From contig NZ_CP108882.1 in assembly GCF_036347055.1 (NCBI RefSeq), positions 1,736,001-1,800,000 of the forward strand: a stretch of DNA of 64,000 bases, read 5' to 3'. Source of the stretch: Streptomyces sp. NBC_00820. GTDB lineage: Bacteria; Actinomycetota; Actinomycetes; Streptomycetales; Streptomycetaceae. The notes under the pieces are model-generated. The model saw nothing but the letters and a program-made list of their open reading frames with translations. It was not told the origin of the DNA and searched no databases. The position numbers and the translations under genes were made by a program. This document shows, piece after piece, positions 26,737 through 36,782 of this stretch (position 1 is the first letter of the stretch; every line of letters begins with the position of its first letter).

Positions 26737-27477
26737 CTAGCGCATTTGCGTCATCAAGCCGCGCAGAAATGTCAGGTCGACCTCTTCCAGGGAGGTGACG
26801 ACCGTGCGCCGCTCGGCCGGGGCGATGGGGGCGATCGAGGGTACGGCGATGACCTGGCAGCCCGCCGCCTCGGCGGCGGCGACGCCGGTCGCTGTGTCCT
26901 CCACGACGGCGCACCGGGCCGGGTTCACACCCAGTCCGGCGGCGGCGAGCAGGTAGGGGTCCGGGTAGGGCTTGGTGCGGGAGACCTCGTCGCCGGCGAT
27001 GGAGAGGGCGAAGTGGTGCGGGCCCAGGACGCTCAGGACGCGGTCGATGATGCGCCGGTGGGAGGCGGAGACCAGGGCGGTGGGGATGGCGTGCTCGTGG
27101 AGTTCGGCGAGCAGCCGGGCGGCGCCGGGCATCAGGGGCAGGCTCCGGCCGATGCGGTCCTCGAAGCCGTCGTTGAGCAGGACGCAGAGTTCGGCGACGG
27201 TGATGTCGGCGCCGGTGGCCTCGATGAGGAAGCCGGCGCTGCGGGTCATGGGGCCGCCGACCACGACGTGCCGCCAGGACTCGTCGAGGGTGCGGCCGAG
27301 GGCCGAGAACACCTCGGCCTCGACGTCCCACCAGAAGCCTTCGGTGTCCACCAGGGTGCCGTCCATGTCGAGGAGCACCGCCTGCAGGGTGAGACCTTCG
27401 GCCGTGGGGGTCTGCCCCGCCCGTGCGGGGCCGTGGGCGTGGGAAAGGGTTCCGGGCGCGGGGACCGTACCGGTCAT
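26737..27477 (-). CDS. HAD-superfamily phosphatase (beta-phosphoglucomutase-like)
   Basis: 246 residues from ATG 27477 with AAGGAGG nine bases upstream. HAD motifs in order: I, LLDMDGTLVDTE (about residue 35); II, ALVSASHRR; III, the Lys of SRTKPYPDPYLLAA; IV, VVEDTATGVAAAEAAG. The alpha-helical C1 cap between motifs I and II fits subfamily IA phosphatases acting on small phosphorylated metabolites. Follows metH with a terminator hairpin between. The first 30 residues are a Pro/Ala-rich extension that may be an overcalled start. Substrate not predictable. Confidence 0.88.
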   Translation of the reverse strand: MTGTVPAPGTLSHAHGPARAGQTPTAEGLTLQAVLLDMDGTLVDTEGFWWDVEAEVFSALGRTLDESWRHVVVGGPMTRSAGFLIEATGADITVAELCVLLNDGFEDRIGRSLPLMPGAARLLAELHEHAIPTALVSASHRRIIDRVLSVLGPHHFALSIAGDEVSRTKPYPDPYLLAAAGLGVNPARCAVVEDTATGVAAAEAAGCQVIAVPSIAPIAPAERRTVVTSLEEVDLTFLRGLMTQMR

Positions 27478-27503
27478 CCGGGCGCACCTCCTTGAGGGAC
27501 GGC

Positions 27504-27534
27504 CAGGCCGGTTCCCGGACAGGGAACCGGCCTG
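27504..27534 (-). terminator. Terminator downstream of metH
   Basis: Perfect 13-bp stem CAGGCCGGTTCCC / GGGAACCGGCCTG with a GGACA loop, between the metH stop (27672) and the HAD gene start (27477). Confidence 0.65.
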
Positions 27535-27671
27535 CAGTGGACCGACCAGTGTACGTCGCCGGCGGGCGAAGCGCCTCGTTTATCCGGCCCGCGTCGGGGT
27601 ATCCCTTGCAACACCTCCGGCGCAGGTCAGAGGGGGGGTTCGGTGTGCCCGCGGCCGAATCCCCCGAGGGC

Positions 27672-30600
27672 TCAGCGGGCGTTGAAGTACTTCGCCTCGG
27701 GGTGGTGGATCACGATGGCGTCCGTGGACTGCTCGGGGTGCAGCTGGAACTCCTCGGACAGGTGGACGCCGATGCGTTCCGGCCGCAGCAGGTCGGCGAT
27801 CTTGGCGCGGTCCGCCAGGTCGGGGCAGGCGCCGTAGCCGAGGGAGAAGCGGGCGCCGCGGTACTTCAGGGCGAACATGTCGTCGATGCCGGCGGGGTCC
27901 TCACCGGCGAAGCCGAGTTCGGAACGCACCCGGGCGTGCCAGTACTCGGCGAGCGCCTCGGCCAACTGCACGGACAGGCCGTGCAGTTCGAGGTAGTCGC
28001 GGTAGGAGTCGGAGGCGAAGAGCCGGGCGGTCTCCTCGCCGATCCGGGAGCCGACGGTGACGACCTGGAGGCCGACGACGTCGGTCTCCCCCGACTCCTC
28101 CGGGCGGAAGAAGTCGGCCAGGCACAGCCGGCGGCCGCGGCGCTGGCGCGGGAAGGTGAAGCGGGTGCGTTCGTTGCCCGCCTCGTCCAGGATGATCAGG
28201 TCGTCGTCCTTGGACACGCAGGGGAAGTAGCCGTAGACCACGGCCGCTTCGAGCAGGTTGTCGGTCTGGAGCTTGTCGAGCAGGCCGCGCAGACGGGGCC
28301 TGCCCTCGCTCTCCACGAGTTCCTCGTACGACGGACCGTCCCCGGCGCGGGCCTGCTTCAGGCCCCACTGGCCCTTGAACAGCGCGCCCTCGTCGAGCCA
28401 GCTCGCGTACTCCTTGAGCTGGATGCCCTTGATGACGCGGGTGCCCCAGAAGGGCGGGGTGGGCACGGGGTTGTCGATGGCGATGTCGGAGCGGACGTGG
28501 CCCTCCTCGGGGCGCTCCACGGTCTCGACGGTGGCCGCGGGGCGGACACGGCGCTGCTTCAGCTCGGGCAGCCGCGCTCCGGGAACGCCGCGCTTGACGC
28601 CGATCAGGGCGTCCATCAGGCGCAGGCCCTCGAAGGCGTCGCGGGCGTAGCGGACCTCGCCCTCGTAGATCTCGTGGAGGTCCTGTTCGACGTAGGCGCG
28701 GGTGAGGGCCGCGCCGCCGAGGATGACGGGGAACCGGGCGCCGAGGCCGCGCTGGTTCAGCTCCTCCAGGTTCTCCTTCATGATCACCGTGGACTTGACC
28801 AGGAGGCCGGACATGCCGATGACGTCGGCGCCGTGTTCCTCGGCGGCGTCCAGGATCGCGGAGACGGGCTGCTTGATGCCGAGGTTGACGACGTTGTAGC
28901 CGTTGTTGGACAGGATGATGTCGACGAGGTTCTTGCCGATGTCGTGGACGTCGCCGCGCACGGTGGCCAGCACGATGGTGCCCTTGCCCTCGGCATCGGA
29001 CTTCTCCATGTGCGGTTCGAGGTGGGCGACGGCCGTCTTCATCACCTCGGCGGACTGCAGGACGAACGGCAGCTGCATCTGGCCGGAGCCGAAGAGCTCG
29101 CCGACGACCTTCATGCCGTCCAGGAGGGTCTCGTTGACGATGTCGAGCGCGGGCCGCTCCGCCAGGGCCTCGTCGAGGTCGGCCTCCAGACCGTTGCGCT
29201 CGCCGTCGATGATGCGGCGCTTGAGGCGTTCGTCCAGCGGGAGCGCGGCCAGTTCCTCGGCCTTGCCCGCCCTCAGGGACTTGGCGGTGGCGCCCTCGAA
29301 GAGCTGCATGAGCTTCTGCAGGGGGTCGTAGCCCTCGGCGCGGCGGTCGTGGATCAGGTCGAGGGCCGTACGGACCTGCTCCTCGTCGAAGCGAGCGATG
29401 GGCAGGATCTTGGAGGCGTGCACGATCGCCGAGTCCAGGCCGGCCTTGACGCACTCGTCGAGGAAGACGGAGTTGAGCAGGATCCGGGCGGCGGGGTTGA
29501 GGCCGAAGGAGATGTTCGACAGGCCCAGCGTGGTCTGCACGTCCGGGTGCCGCTTCTTCAGTTCGCGGATCGCCTCGATGGTGGCGATGCCGTCCCCCCG
29601 GGACTCCTCCTGACCGGTGCAGATGGTGAAGGTCAGGGTGTCGATGAGGATGTCCTCCTCGCGGATGCCCCAGTTCCCGGTGAGGTCGGCGATGAGCCGT
29701 TCGGCGATCTCGACCTTCTTCTCGGGGGTGCGGGCCTGGCCCTCCTCGTCGATGGTGAGGGCGATCAGGGCTGCGCCGTGCTCCTTGGCGAGCCGGGTGA
29801 CCCGGGTGAAGCGGGAGTCGGGGCCGTCGCCGTCCTCGTAGTTGACGGAGTTGATCACCGCGCGGCCGCCGAGCTTCTCCAGGCCGGCCCGGATGACGTC
29901 GATCTCGGTGGAGTCGAGGACGATCGGCAGGGTGGAGGCGGTGGCGAAGCGGCCGGCGAGTTCCTCCATGTCGGCGACGCCGTCGCGGCCGACGTAGTCG
30001 ACGCACAGGTCGAGCAGGTGCGCGCCCTCGCGGATCTGCTCGCGGGCCATCTCCACGCAGTCGTCCCAGCGGGCCTCCAGCATGGCCTCGCGGAACTTCT
30101 TGGAGCCGTTGGCGTTGGTGCGCTCGCCGATGGCCAGGTAGGAGGTGTCCTGGCGGAAGGGTACGGACTGGTAGAGGGAGGCGGCGCCCGCTTCGGGGCG
30201 CGGGTCGCGGGCGGGCGGGGTCAGGCCCTGGACGCGTTCGACGACCTGGCGCAGGTGCTCGGGGGTGGTGCCGCAGCAGCCGCCGACGAGGGAGAGGCCG
30301 TACTCGCGGACGAAGGTCTCCTGCGCGTCGGCGAGTTCCGGTGCGGTCAGCGGGTAGTGGGCGCCGTCCTTGCCGAGGACGGGCAGTCCGGCGTTGGGCA
30401 TGCAGGACAGCGGGATGCGGGCGTTGCGCGCGAGGTAGCGCAGGTGCTCGCTCATCTCGGCGGGACCGGTGGCGCAGTTCAGGCCGATCATGTCGATGCC
30501 GAGCGGCTCCAGCGCGGTCAGGGCGGCGCCGATCTCGGAGCCGAGCAGCATGGTGCCGGTGGTCTCGACGGTCACGGACACGATGAGCGGCAGGTCGAGG

Positions 30601-31187
30601 CCGGCGACCTCCAGGGCGCGGCGGGCGCCGAGGACGGCCGACTTGGTCTGGAGCAGGTCCTGGGTGGTCTCGACGAGCAGCGCGTCGGCGCCGCCCTCGA
30701 TCATGCCCTCGGCGTTGCGCTGGTAGGCGTCTCGCAGGGTGGTGTAGGGGGCGTGGCCGAGGGTGGGCAGTTTGGTGCCGGGGCCCATGGAGCCCAGTAC
30801 CCAGCGGTGGCGGCCGTCCTTGGCGGTGTACTCGTCGGCGACCTCGCGGGCGATGCGGGCGCCGGCCTCGGACAGCTCGTGGACGCGGTCCGCGATGTCG
30901 TACTCGCCGAGTGCGGAGTGGTTGGCGCCGAAGGTGTTGGTCTCGACGCAGTCGACACCCACGGCGAAGTACGCCTCGTGGACGGAGCGGACGATGTCCG
31001 GGCGGGTGAGGTTGAGGATCTCGTTGCAGCCCTCGAGGTCCTGGAAGTCCTCCAGGGTGGGCTCCTGGTCCTGGAGCATCGTGCCCATCGCTCCGTCGGC
31101 GACCACCACGCGGGTGGCGAGCGCCTCGCGGAGTGCGGACGCACGGGTCCGGCTGTCGGTGGAAGGGGTCGTTGGCAACGAGGCCAT
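27672..31187 (-). CDS. metH: Cobalamin-dependent methionine synthase
   Basis: 1171 residues with the full four-module layout. Homocysteine-binding barrel (VVADGAMGTMLQ, with zinc ligands in GLNCATGP and the paired Cys of LVGGCCGTTPEH), pterin-binding domain (YLAIGERTNANGSKKF, CVDYVGRDGVADM), B12 module with the cobalamin His in RGDVHDIGKNLV (DxHxxG) and GLLVKSTVIM, and the C-terminal reactivation domain binding SAM (KQARAGDGPSYEEL, QRRGRRLCLADFFRPE, GYGACPDL). Transfers a methyl group from 5-methyltetrahydrofolate to homocysteine. Start ATG 31187. I looked for a cobalamin riboswitch in the 300-base leader shared with gylR and found none. Confidence 0.97.
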   Translation of the reverse strand: MASLPTTPSTDSRTRASALREALATRVVVADGAMGTMLQDQEPTLEDFQDLEGCNEILNLTRPDIVRSVHEAYFAVGVDCVETNTFGANHSALGEYDIADRVHELSEAGARIAREVADEYTAKDGRHRWVLGSMGPGTKLPTLGHAPYTTLRDAYQRNAEGMIEGGADALLVETTQDLLQTKSAVLGARRALEVAGLDLPLIVSVTVETTGTMLLGSEIGAALTALEPLGIDMIGLNCATGPAEMSEHLRYLARNARIPLSCMPNAGLPVLGKDGAHYPLTAPELADAQETFVREYGLSLVGGCCGTTPEHLRQVVERVQGLTPPARDPRPEAGAASLYQSVPFRQDTSYLAIGERTNANGSKKFREAMLEARWDDCVEMAREQIREGAHLLDLCVDYVGRDGVADMEELAGRFATASTLPIVLDSTEIDVIRAGLEKLGGRAVINSVNYEDGDGPDSRFTRVTRLAKEHGAALIALTIDEEGQARTPEKKVEIAERLIADLTGNWGIREEDILIDTLTFTICTGQEESRGDGIATIEAIRELKKRHPDVQTTLGLSNISFGLNPAARILLNSVFLDECVKAGLDSAIVHASKILPIARFDEEQVRTALDLIHDRRAEGYDPLQKLMQLFEGATAKSLRAGKAEELAALPLDERLKRRIIDGERNGLEADLDEALAERPALDIVNETLLDGMKVVGELFGSGQMQLPFVLQSAEVMKTAVAHLEPHMEKSDAEGKGTIVLATVRGDVHDIGKNLVDIILSNNGYNVVNLGIKQPVSAILDAAEEHGADVIGMSGLLVKSTVIMKENLEELNQRGLGARFPVILGGAALTRAYVEQDLHEIYEGEVRYARDAFEGLRLMDALIGVKRGVPGARLPELKQRRVRPAATVETVERPEEGHVRSDIAIDNPVPTPPFWGTRVIKGIQLKEYASWLDEGALFKGQWGLKQARAGDGPSYEELVESEGRPRLRGLLDKLQTDNLLEAAVVYGYFPCVSKDDDLIILDEAGNERTRFTFPRQRRGRRLCLADFFRPEESGETDVVGLQVVTVGSRIGEETARLFASDSYRDYLELHGLSVQLAEALAEYWHARVRSELGFAGEDPAGIDDMFALKYRGARFSLGYGACPDLADRAKIADLLRPERIGVHLSEEFQLHPEQSTDAIVIHHPEAKYFNAR

Positions 31188-31411
31188 GAAGGGGCTCCCT
31201 TAGGTGCGACGGCTGTCGGCTATGCGGCTTCCCCGGCGGACCGGGTGAGGGCACGGCGTCAGCGTAACCGGGAGTGGGCTTGGATGGGCACCGGCGTCCA
31301 CGAGGCGGACGCGGATGGCGGAGCCGGGTGGCCGGGACGCCCCGCGCCGGCCCGGGGGACGCGCAGGCAGACGAGGGGAGTCGTCCGACCGTTGGCGGGA
31401 GGTCGACATGG

Positions 31412-31440
31412 ACCGGTAGTGTTCGACATTGCCGAACGGT
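31412..31440. promoter_or_regulatory. Candidate GylR operator upstream of gylR
   Basis: GTTCGACATTGCCGAAC (31421-31437) is an imperfect palindrome about 50 bases before the gylR start. The 24 bases 31412-31435 match the complement of 32477-32501 upstream of glpF with one base insertion and one substitution. Shared symmetric sites at both GylR-controlled promoters argue for the operator of this IclR-family regulator; autoregulation is known for gylR in S. coelicolor. Confidence 0.65.
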
Positions 31441-31487
31441 GCGTTTGACGGCACGTCGGCGGTCGAAGGGACGGAGGCAGGACGGCG

Positions 31488-32252
31488 ATGGCACGGAACA
31501 TCCAGTCGCTCGAACGGGCGGCCGCGATGCTGCGGCTGCTCGCGGGCGGCGAGCGGCGACTCGGCCTCTCGGACATCGCCTCGTCACTGGGCCTGGCCAA
31601 GGGCACGGCCCACGGCATCCTGCGCACCCTGCAGCACGAGGGTTTCGTGGAGCAGGACGACGCCTCCGGGCGCTACCAGCTGGGCGCGGAGCTGCTGCGT
31701 CTGGGCACCACCTATCTGGACGTGCACGAGCTGCGCGCGCGGGCCCTGGTATGGACCGACGACCTGGCCCGTTCCAGCGGCGAGAGCGTCTACCTGGGGG
31801 TGCTGCACCAGCAGGGGGTGCTGATCGTGCACCACGTCTTCCGACCGGACGACAGCCGGCAGGTGCTGGAGATCGGGGCCATGCAGCCGCTGCACTCCAC
31901 GGCGCTGGGCAAGGTGCTCGCCGCGTACGACCCGGTGGCGCACAGCGAGGCCCTGGAGAGTTCCCGGACCCCTTTCACCGACCGTACGGTGTGCGGCCCG
32001 GCGGACTTCGAGCACCTTCTCGACCTCACGCGCGCGCGGGGGTACGCGGCCGACGTGGAGGAGACCTGGGAGGGCGTGGCGTCGATCGCGGCGCCCATCC
32101 ACGACCGGCGGCGGATGCCGGTGGGCGCGGTCGGCATCACGGGCGCGGTGGAGCGGCTGCGTCCGGACGGCGACCTTCGGTCCGAGCTGATCGCGGCGGT
32201 GCGGGACTGCGCCCGCGCGGTGTCGCGGGATCTGGGCATGGGGCGGTTCTGA
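31488..32252 (+). CDS. gylR: IclR-family glycerol operon regulator GylR
   Basis: 254 residues from ATG 31488 with GGAGGCAGG upstream. N-terminal winged HTH (RAAAMLRLLAGGERRLGLSDIASSLG, LAKGTAHGILRTLQHEGFVEQ; each conserved in IclR proteins) and C-terminal effector domain (GESVYLGVLHQQGVLIVHHV, LHSTALGKVLAAY, GVASIAAPIHDRRRMPVGAVGITG split after IHDRR). In Streptomyces GylR represses the glycerol operon and is relieved by glycerol-3-phosphate. It precedes glpF by 370 bases; metH is divergent. Confidence 0.95.
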   Translation: MARNIQSLERAAAMLRLLAGGERRLGLSDIASSLGLAKGTAHGILRTLQHEGFVEQDDASGRYQLGAELLRLGTTYLDVHELRARALVWTDDLARSSGESVYLGVLHQQGVLIVHHVFRPDDSRQVLEIGAMQPLHSTALGKVLAAYDPVAHSEALESSRTPFTDRTVCGPADFEHLLDLTRARGYAADVEETWEGVASIAAPIHDRRRMPVGAVGITGAVERLRPDGDLRSELIAAVRDCARAVSRDLGMGRF

Positions 32253-32622
32253 GGGCCGGTACGTCCGTGCCCTGAGCGGTGAGTGAGCCATCGGTGAAAC
32301 GACCGGGACGCGAGACGGCGTTCCGGTGCTCGCCATGTCCTGAAATGGACATATAACTCATAAAAGTGCGTCCGTATGCGAAGAGCAATAGGCGGCTGCG
32401 ATCAATAACGATCGTGCTTTCGATAACAGAACCCTTGACGCATGCGCGACGCCGAAGCGAGACTCCCGTCCATCGGTCGGCATTGTCGAACAACTACCGG
32501 TAATACGCGCTAGAGTGTGACAACGCCAAGGGCCGGCATCGCTCTCATCCCATGAGGGCGGGCAGAACCCCCGGAGGGATCCGGGGTTCGGCTTCCCTGG
32601 ACGAAGGACAAAGGAGTCGCGG
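32253..32622 (+). promoter_or_regulatory. glpFKD promoter and leader region
   Basis: 370 non-coding bases, unusually AT-rich near 32340-32420. The candidate GylR site lies at 32477-32501 (core GGTCGGCATTGTCGAAC). TAGAGT at 32511-32516 is a possible -10 box just downstream of it, so a bound repressor would cover the promoter. A stem GAACCCCCGGA / TCCGGGGTTC (32565-32589) lies in the leader 33 bases before the glpF start and could influence transcription or translation. Confidence 0.55.
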
Positions 32623-33417
32623 GTGTCCAGCTCCGACATCTTCATCGGCGAGACCATCGGTACCGCCATACTCATCCTGCTCGGCGGTGGCGTCTGCGCC
32701 GCCGTCACGCTGAAGGCCTCCAAGGCCCGTAACGCCGGTTGGCTCGCCATCACCTTCGGGTGGGGTTTCGCCGTTCTGACGGCCGTTTACACCTCGGCGC
32801 CCCTGTCCGGCGCACATCTGAACCCGGCCGTGACGCTCGCGCTCGCGATCAAGGACAACGACTTCAGCAACCTCCCCGTCTACTGGGGTGGCCAGCTTCT
32901 CGGTGCCATGATCGGCGCGTCCCTGGTGTGGCTCGCCTACTACGGCCAGTTCCACGCGCACCTCACCGACAAGGAGATCGTCGGCGGTCCCGGTGCCCAG
33001 GCCACGGCGGCCAAGGCCGTCGAGGCCGAGGAGACGGGCGCCGGTCCGGTGCTCGGCATCTTCTCCACCGGTCCCGAGATCCGCAACGCGCTGCAGAACC
33101 TCGCCACGGAGATCATCGGCACCGTGGTGCTGGTGCTCGCGGTCCTCACCCAGGGCCTGAACGACAAGGGCAATGGCCTCGGCACCCTGGGTGCCCTGAT
33201 CACCGCGCTGGTGGTCGTCTCCATCGGCCTCTCGCTCGGCGGCCCCACGGGCTACGCGATCAACCCGGCCCGTGACCTCGGTCCGCGCATCGTGCACGCC
33301 CTGCTGCCGCTGCCCAACAAGGGCGGCTCCGACTGGAGCTACGCCTGGATCCCGGTGGCCGGTCCGCTGATCGGCGGCGCCATCGCTGCAGGCATATACA
33401 ACGTCGCCTTTGCTTAA
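32623..33417 (+). CDS. glpF: Glycerol uptake facilitator (aquaglyceroporin)
   Basis: 264 residues from GTG 32623 with AAGGAG upstream. Six membrane spans and the two pore half-helices are visible: [13 protein letters not shown] (first NPA) and [13 protein letters not shown] (second NPA, with the Arg of the selectivity filter). The Asp after NPAR supports glycerol rather than strict water selectivity. A loop of about 45 residues between spans ([21 protein letters not shown]) is longer than in E. coli GlpF. Mediates glycerol entry; first gene of glpF-glpK-glpD. Confidence 0.95.
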   Translation: MSSSDIFIGETIGTAILILLGGGVCAAVTLKASKARNAGWLAITFGWGFAVLTAVYTSAPLSGAHLNPAVTLALAIKDNDFSNLPVYWGGQLLGAMIGASLVWLAYYGQFHAHLTDKEIVGGPGAQATAAKAVEAEETGAGPVLGIFSTGPEIRNALQNLATEIIGTVVLVLAVLTQGLNDKGNGLGTLGALITALVVVSIGLSLGGPTGYAINPARDLGPRIVHALLPLPNKGGSDWSYAWIPVAGPLIGGAIAAGIYNVAFA

Positions 33418-33486
33418 AGAAGTGACCAGCTTCGAGCACGCGCCGTACCTACAGCCCTCTCCCCCAGGATCTTTCAGGAGCACACA

Positions 33487-35025
33487 GTGACCGACGCCCA
33501 CACCGCAGGCCCCTTCATCGCGGCGATCGACCAGGGCACCACCTCCTCGCGCTGCATCGTCTTCGACCGGGACGGCCGCATCGTCTCCGTCGACCAGAAG
33601 GAGCACGAGCAGATCTTCCCCAAGCCGGGCTGGGTGGAGCACGACGCCAACGAGATCTGGACCAACGTCCAGGAGGTCGTCGCCGGCGCCATCGAGAAGG
33701 CGAACATCACCCGCGACGACATCAAGGCCATCGGCATCACCAACCAGCGCGAGACCACCGTGCTGTGGGACAAGAACACCGGTGAGCCCGTCCACAACGC
33801 CATCGTCTGGCAGGACACCCGCACCGACTCCCTGTGCAAGGAGCTGGGCCGCAACGTCGGCCAGGACCGCTTCCGCCGCGAGACCGGCCTGCCGCTGGCC
33901 TCCTACTTCGCCGGCCCCAAGGCCCGCTGGCTGCTCGACAACGTCGAGGGCCTGCGCGAGCGCGCCGAGGCGGGCGACATCCTCTTCGGCACCATGGACT
34001 CCTGGGTCATCTGGAACCTGACCGGCGGTGTGAACGGCGGCAAGCACGTCACCGACGTCACCAACGCCTCCCGCACCATGCTGATGAACCTGCACACCAC
34101 GCAGTGGGACGAGAAGATCGCCGAGTCCATGGGCGTGCCGCTGCGGATCCTGCCCGAGATCCGGTCCTCCGCCGAGGTGTACGGCGAGGTCACCGGCGGC
34201 AGCCTGGGCGACCTGCTCGGCGGCATCCCGGTCGCCTCCGCGCTGGGCGACCAGCAGGCTGCCCTGTTCGGTCAGACCTGCTTCTCCGAGGGTGAGACCA
34301 AGTCCACCTACGGCACCGGCACCTTCATGGTGATGAACACCGGTGACAAGATCATCAACTCCTACGCGGGCCTGCTGACCACGGTCGGCTACAAGATCGG
34401 CGACCAGCCGACCGTGTACGCCCTCGAAGGCTCGATCGCCGTCACCGGCTCCCTGGTGCAGTGGATGCGCGACCAGATGGGCCTGATCTCCACCGCCGCC
34501 GAGATCGAGACGCTCGCGCTCTCGGTCGAGGACAACGGCGGCGCCTACTTCGTGCCGGCCTTCTCGGGCCTGTTCGCCCCGCACTGGCGCTCCGACGCCC
34601 GCGGTGTGATCTCCGGCCTGACCCGGTACGTCACCAAGGCGCACCTGGCCCGCGCCGTCCTGGAGGCCACCGCCTGGCAGACCCGCGAGATCGCCGACGC
34701 CATGACCAAGGACTCCGGCGACGAGCTGGTGACCCTCAAGGTCGACGGCGGCATGACCGCCAACAACCTGCTGATGCAGACGCTCTCCGACGTCCTGGAC
34801 GCGCCCGTGGTGCGCCCGATGGTCGCGGAGACCACCTGTCTCGGCGCCGCCTACGCCGCCGGCCTCGCCGTCGGCTTCTGGTCCAGCACCGACGAACTGC
34901 GCGCCAACTGGCGCCGGGCCGCCGAGTGGACCCCCCGCATGGACGCGGAGACCCGCGACCGTGAGTACAAGAACTGGCTCAAGGCCGTCGACCGGACCAT
35001 GGGCTGGCTCGAAGACGAGAGCTGA
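33487..35025 (+). CDS. glpK: Glycerol kinase
   Basis: 512 residues from GTG 33487 with CAGGAG upstream, 69 bases after glpF. FGGY-family kinase phosphorylating glycerol to sn-glycerol-3-phosphate. N-terminal ATP-binding [16 protein letters not shown], substrate residues in [10 protein letters not shown] and WQDTRTD, FGGY signature region [20 protein letters not shown], phosphate-2 [14 protein letters not shown]. Full family length. Product is the inducer that releases GylR. Confidence 0.97.
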   Translation: MTDAHTAGPFIAAIDQGTTSSRCIVFDRDGRIVSVDQKEHEQIFPKPGWVEHDANEIWTNVQEVVAGAIEKANITRDDIKAIGITNQRETTVLWDKNTGEPVHNAIVWQDTRTDSLCKELGRNVGQDRFRRETGLPLASYFAGPKARWLLDNVEGLRERAEAGDILFGTMDSWVIWNLTGGVNGGKHVTDVTNASRTMLMNLHTTQWDEKIAESMGVPLRILPEIRSSAEVYGEVTGGSLGDLLGGIPVASALGDQQAALFGQTCFSEGETKSTYGTGTFMVMNTGDKIINSYAGLLTTVGYKIGDQPTVYALEGSIAVTGSLVQWMRDQMGLISTAAEIETLALSVEDNGGAYFVPAFSGLFAPHWRSDARGVISGLTRYVTKAHLARAVLEATAWQTREIADAMTKDSGDELVTLKVDGGMTANNLLMQTLSDVLDAPVVRPMVAETTCLGAAYAAGLAVGFWSSTDELRANWRRAAEWTPRMDAETRDREYKNWLKAVDRTMGWLEDES

Positions 35026-35074
35026 GCGGCCTCACCGCCACTCAGCCGGCTCTGACGAGGAGTAAGTACCCGAC

Positions 35075-36691
35075 ATGACCAGTCCCACCATCCTGAAGTC
35101 CGTGCCTGCCCTGGGGACGCACCCGGCCTCCGGCTCCAACCCGAGCCGCGCCGAGACCAGGGAGCAACTCTCCAAGGCGTCGTACGACCTTCTTGTGATC
35201 GGCGGCGGCATCCTGGGCATCTCCACCGCCTGGCACGCCGCGCAGTCCGGACTCAGGGTGGCACTGGTCGACGCCGGCGACTTCGCCGGTGCCACGTCCT
35301 CCGCCTCCTCCAAGCTGCTCCACGGCGGTCTGCGCTACCTGCAGACCGGCGCGGTGAAGCTGGTGGCGGAGAACCACTTCGAGCGCCGTGCGGTCTCCCG
35401 CCAGGTGGCCCCCCACCTGGCGAACCCGCTCACCTTCTACCTCCCCGTGTACAAGGGGGGCCCGCACGGCGCGGCGAAGCTCGGCGCGGGCGTCTTCGCC
35501 TACTCCGCGCTGTCCGCGTTCGGCGACGGCGTGGGCCACCTGCTCTCCCCCGCCAAGGCGGCGCAGGACGTGCCCGAGCTGCGCACCGAGAACCTCAAGG
35601 CCGTGGCCGTGTACGGCGACGACCAGATGAACGACGCCCGTATGGCGCTGATGACGGTCCGCGCGGCCGTCGAGGCGGGCGCGGTCGTCCTCAACCACGC
35701 CGAGGTGACAGGTCTGCGCTTCACCCGGGGCCGGGTCACCGGCGCCGACCTCAGGGACCGGGTGTCCGGCGAGGAGTTCGGCGTGGGCGCCCGCCTGGTG
35801 CTGAACGCGACCGGCCCCTGGGTGGACCACCTGCGCCGGATGGAGGACCCGCACGCGGCCCCGTCCATCCGCCTGTCCAAGGGCGCGCACCTGGTGCTCA
35901 AGCGCACCTCGCCCTGGAAGGCGGCGCTCGCGACCCCGATCGACAAGTACCGCATCACCTTCGCCCTCCCCTGGGAGGACATGCTGCTGCTCGGCACGAC
36001 CGACGAGGAGTACGAGGGCGACCCGGCCGACGTCACGGTCGACGACAAGGACATAGCCCAGATACTCGACGAGGCCGCGTTCTCCGTCCGGGACCAGCAG
36101 CTGAAGCGGGACCTGATCACCTACGCCTTCGCCGGGCTGCGCGTGCTGCCCGGCGGTCCGGGCGACACCTCCAAGGCCAAGCGCGAGACCGTGGTCACCG
36201 AGGGCCGCAGCGGCATGCTGTCCGTCGCGGGCGGCAAGTGGACCACGTTCCGGCACATCGGCCGCACGATCATGAAGAAGCTGGAGGAGCTGCCGGGCCG
36301 GCCGCTGGGCGAGGACTTCGAGCCGATCTCCTCGCTGCCGAAGCGGCTCCCGCTGCCCGGCGTCGCCAACCCGCGCGCGGTCGCCCACCGCCTCCTGGTG
36401 GACCACCCGGCGCCCGGCCCGCGGATGGCCGCCGACACCGCCCGGCACCTGGCCACCCACTACGGCTCCCTGGCCTTCGACATCGCCCGCCTGGCGAACG
36501 AGAACCCGGAGCTGGCCACGCGCGTCCACCCAGACGCCCCCGAGATCTGGGCCCAGGTCGTCTGGGCCCGCGACCACGAGTGGGCGCAGACGGCGGACGA
36601 CGTCCTGCGCCGCCGGACGACGCTGACCATCCGCGGTCTCGCCACGGACGAGGTCCGCGCCAAGGTCCAGGGCGTGCTCGACGCGAAGTAA
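35075..36691 (+). CDS. glpD: Glycerol-3-phosphate dehydrogenase (FAD)
   Basis: 538 residues from ATG 35075 with GACGAGGAG upstream, 49 bases after glpK. Aerobic enzyme oxidising glycerol-3-phosphate to dihydroxyacetone phosphate and passing electrons to the quinone pool. FAD-binding DLLVIGGGILGISTAWHAA (GxGxxG), substrate region SSKLLHGGLRYLQTG, and AGLRVLP / AGGKWTTFRHIGR conserved blocks. C-terminal alpha-helical domain present. Last gene of the operon; ends at a terminator. Confidence 0.96.
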   Translation: MTSPTILKSVPALGTHPASGSNPSRAETREQLSKASYDLLVIGGGILGISTAWHAAQSGLRVALVDAGDFAGATSSASSKLLHGGLRYLQTGAVKLVAENHFERRAVSRQVAPHLANPLTFYLPVYKGGPHGAAKLGAGVFAYSALSAFGDGVGHLLSPAKAAQDVPELRTENLKAVAVYGDDQMNDARMALMTVRAAVEAGAVVLNHAEVTGLRFTRGRVTGADLRDRVSGEEFGVGARLVLNATGPWVDHLRRMEDPHAAPSIRLSKGAHLVLKRTSPWKAALATPIDKYRITFALPWEDMLLLGTTDEEYEGDPADVTVDDKDIAQILDEAAFSVRDQQLKRDLITYAFAGLRVLPGGPGDTSKAKRETVVTEGRSGMLSVAGGKWTTFRHIGRTIMKKLEELPGRPLGEDFEPISSLPKRLPLPGVANPRAVAHRLLVDHPAPGPRMAADTARHLATHYGSLAFDIARLANENPELATRVHPDAPEIWAQVVWARDHEWAQTADDVLRRRTTLTIRGLATDEVRAKVQGVLDAK

Positions 36692-36706
36692 CCGCACCGC
36701 ACGCGG

Positions 36707-36740
36707 CAGGGGCGGCCCCGCACCGACGGGGCCGCCCCTG
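36707..36740 (+). terminator. Terminator of the glpFKD operon
   Basis: Perfect 14-bp stem CAGGGGCGGCCCCG / CGGGGCCGCCCCTG with a 6-base loop, 15 bases past the glpD stop. Confidence 0.75.
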
Positions 36741-36782
36741 TCGTGTGTCCGGTTGTCAGTGGCGGCTGATATCCATGTCCCC

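Noticed and set aside
31188..31487. Cobalamin riboswitch upstream of metH
   Set aside because: No B12-box sequence or expected junction elements on the metH strand.
27901..31587. Very long open frames antisense to or out of frame with metH (1228 and 1341 codons)
   Set aside because: They are composed of Arg/Pro/His or Gly/Val/Asp-rich sequence, the usual shadow of GC-rich coding DNA; metH itself has complete domains.
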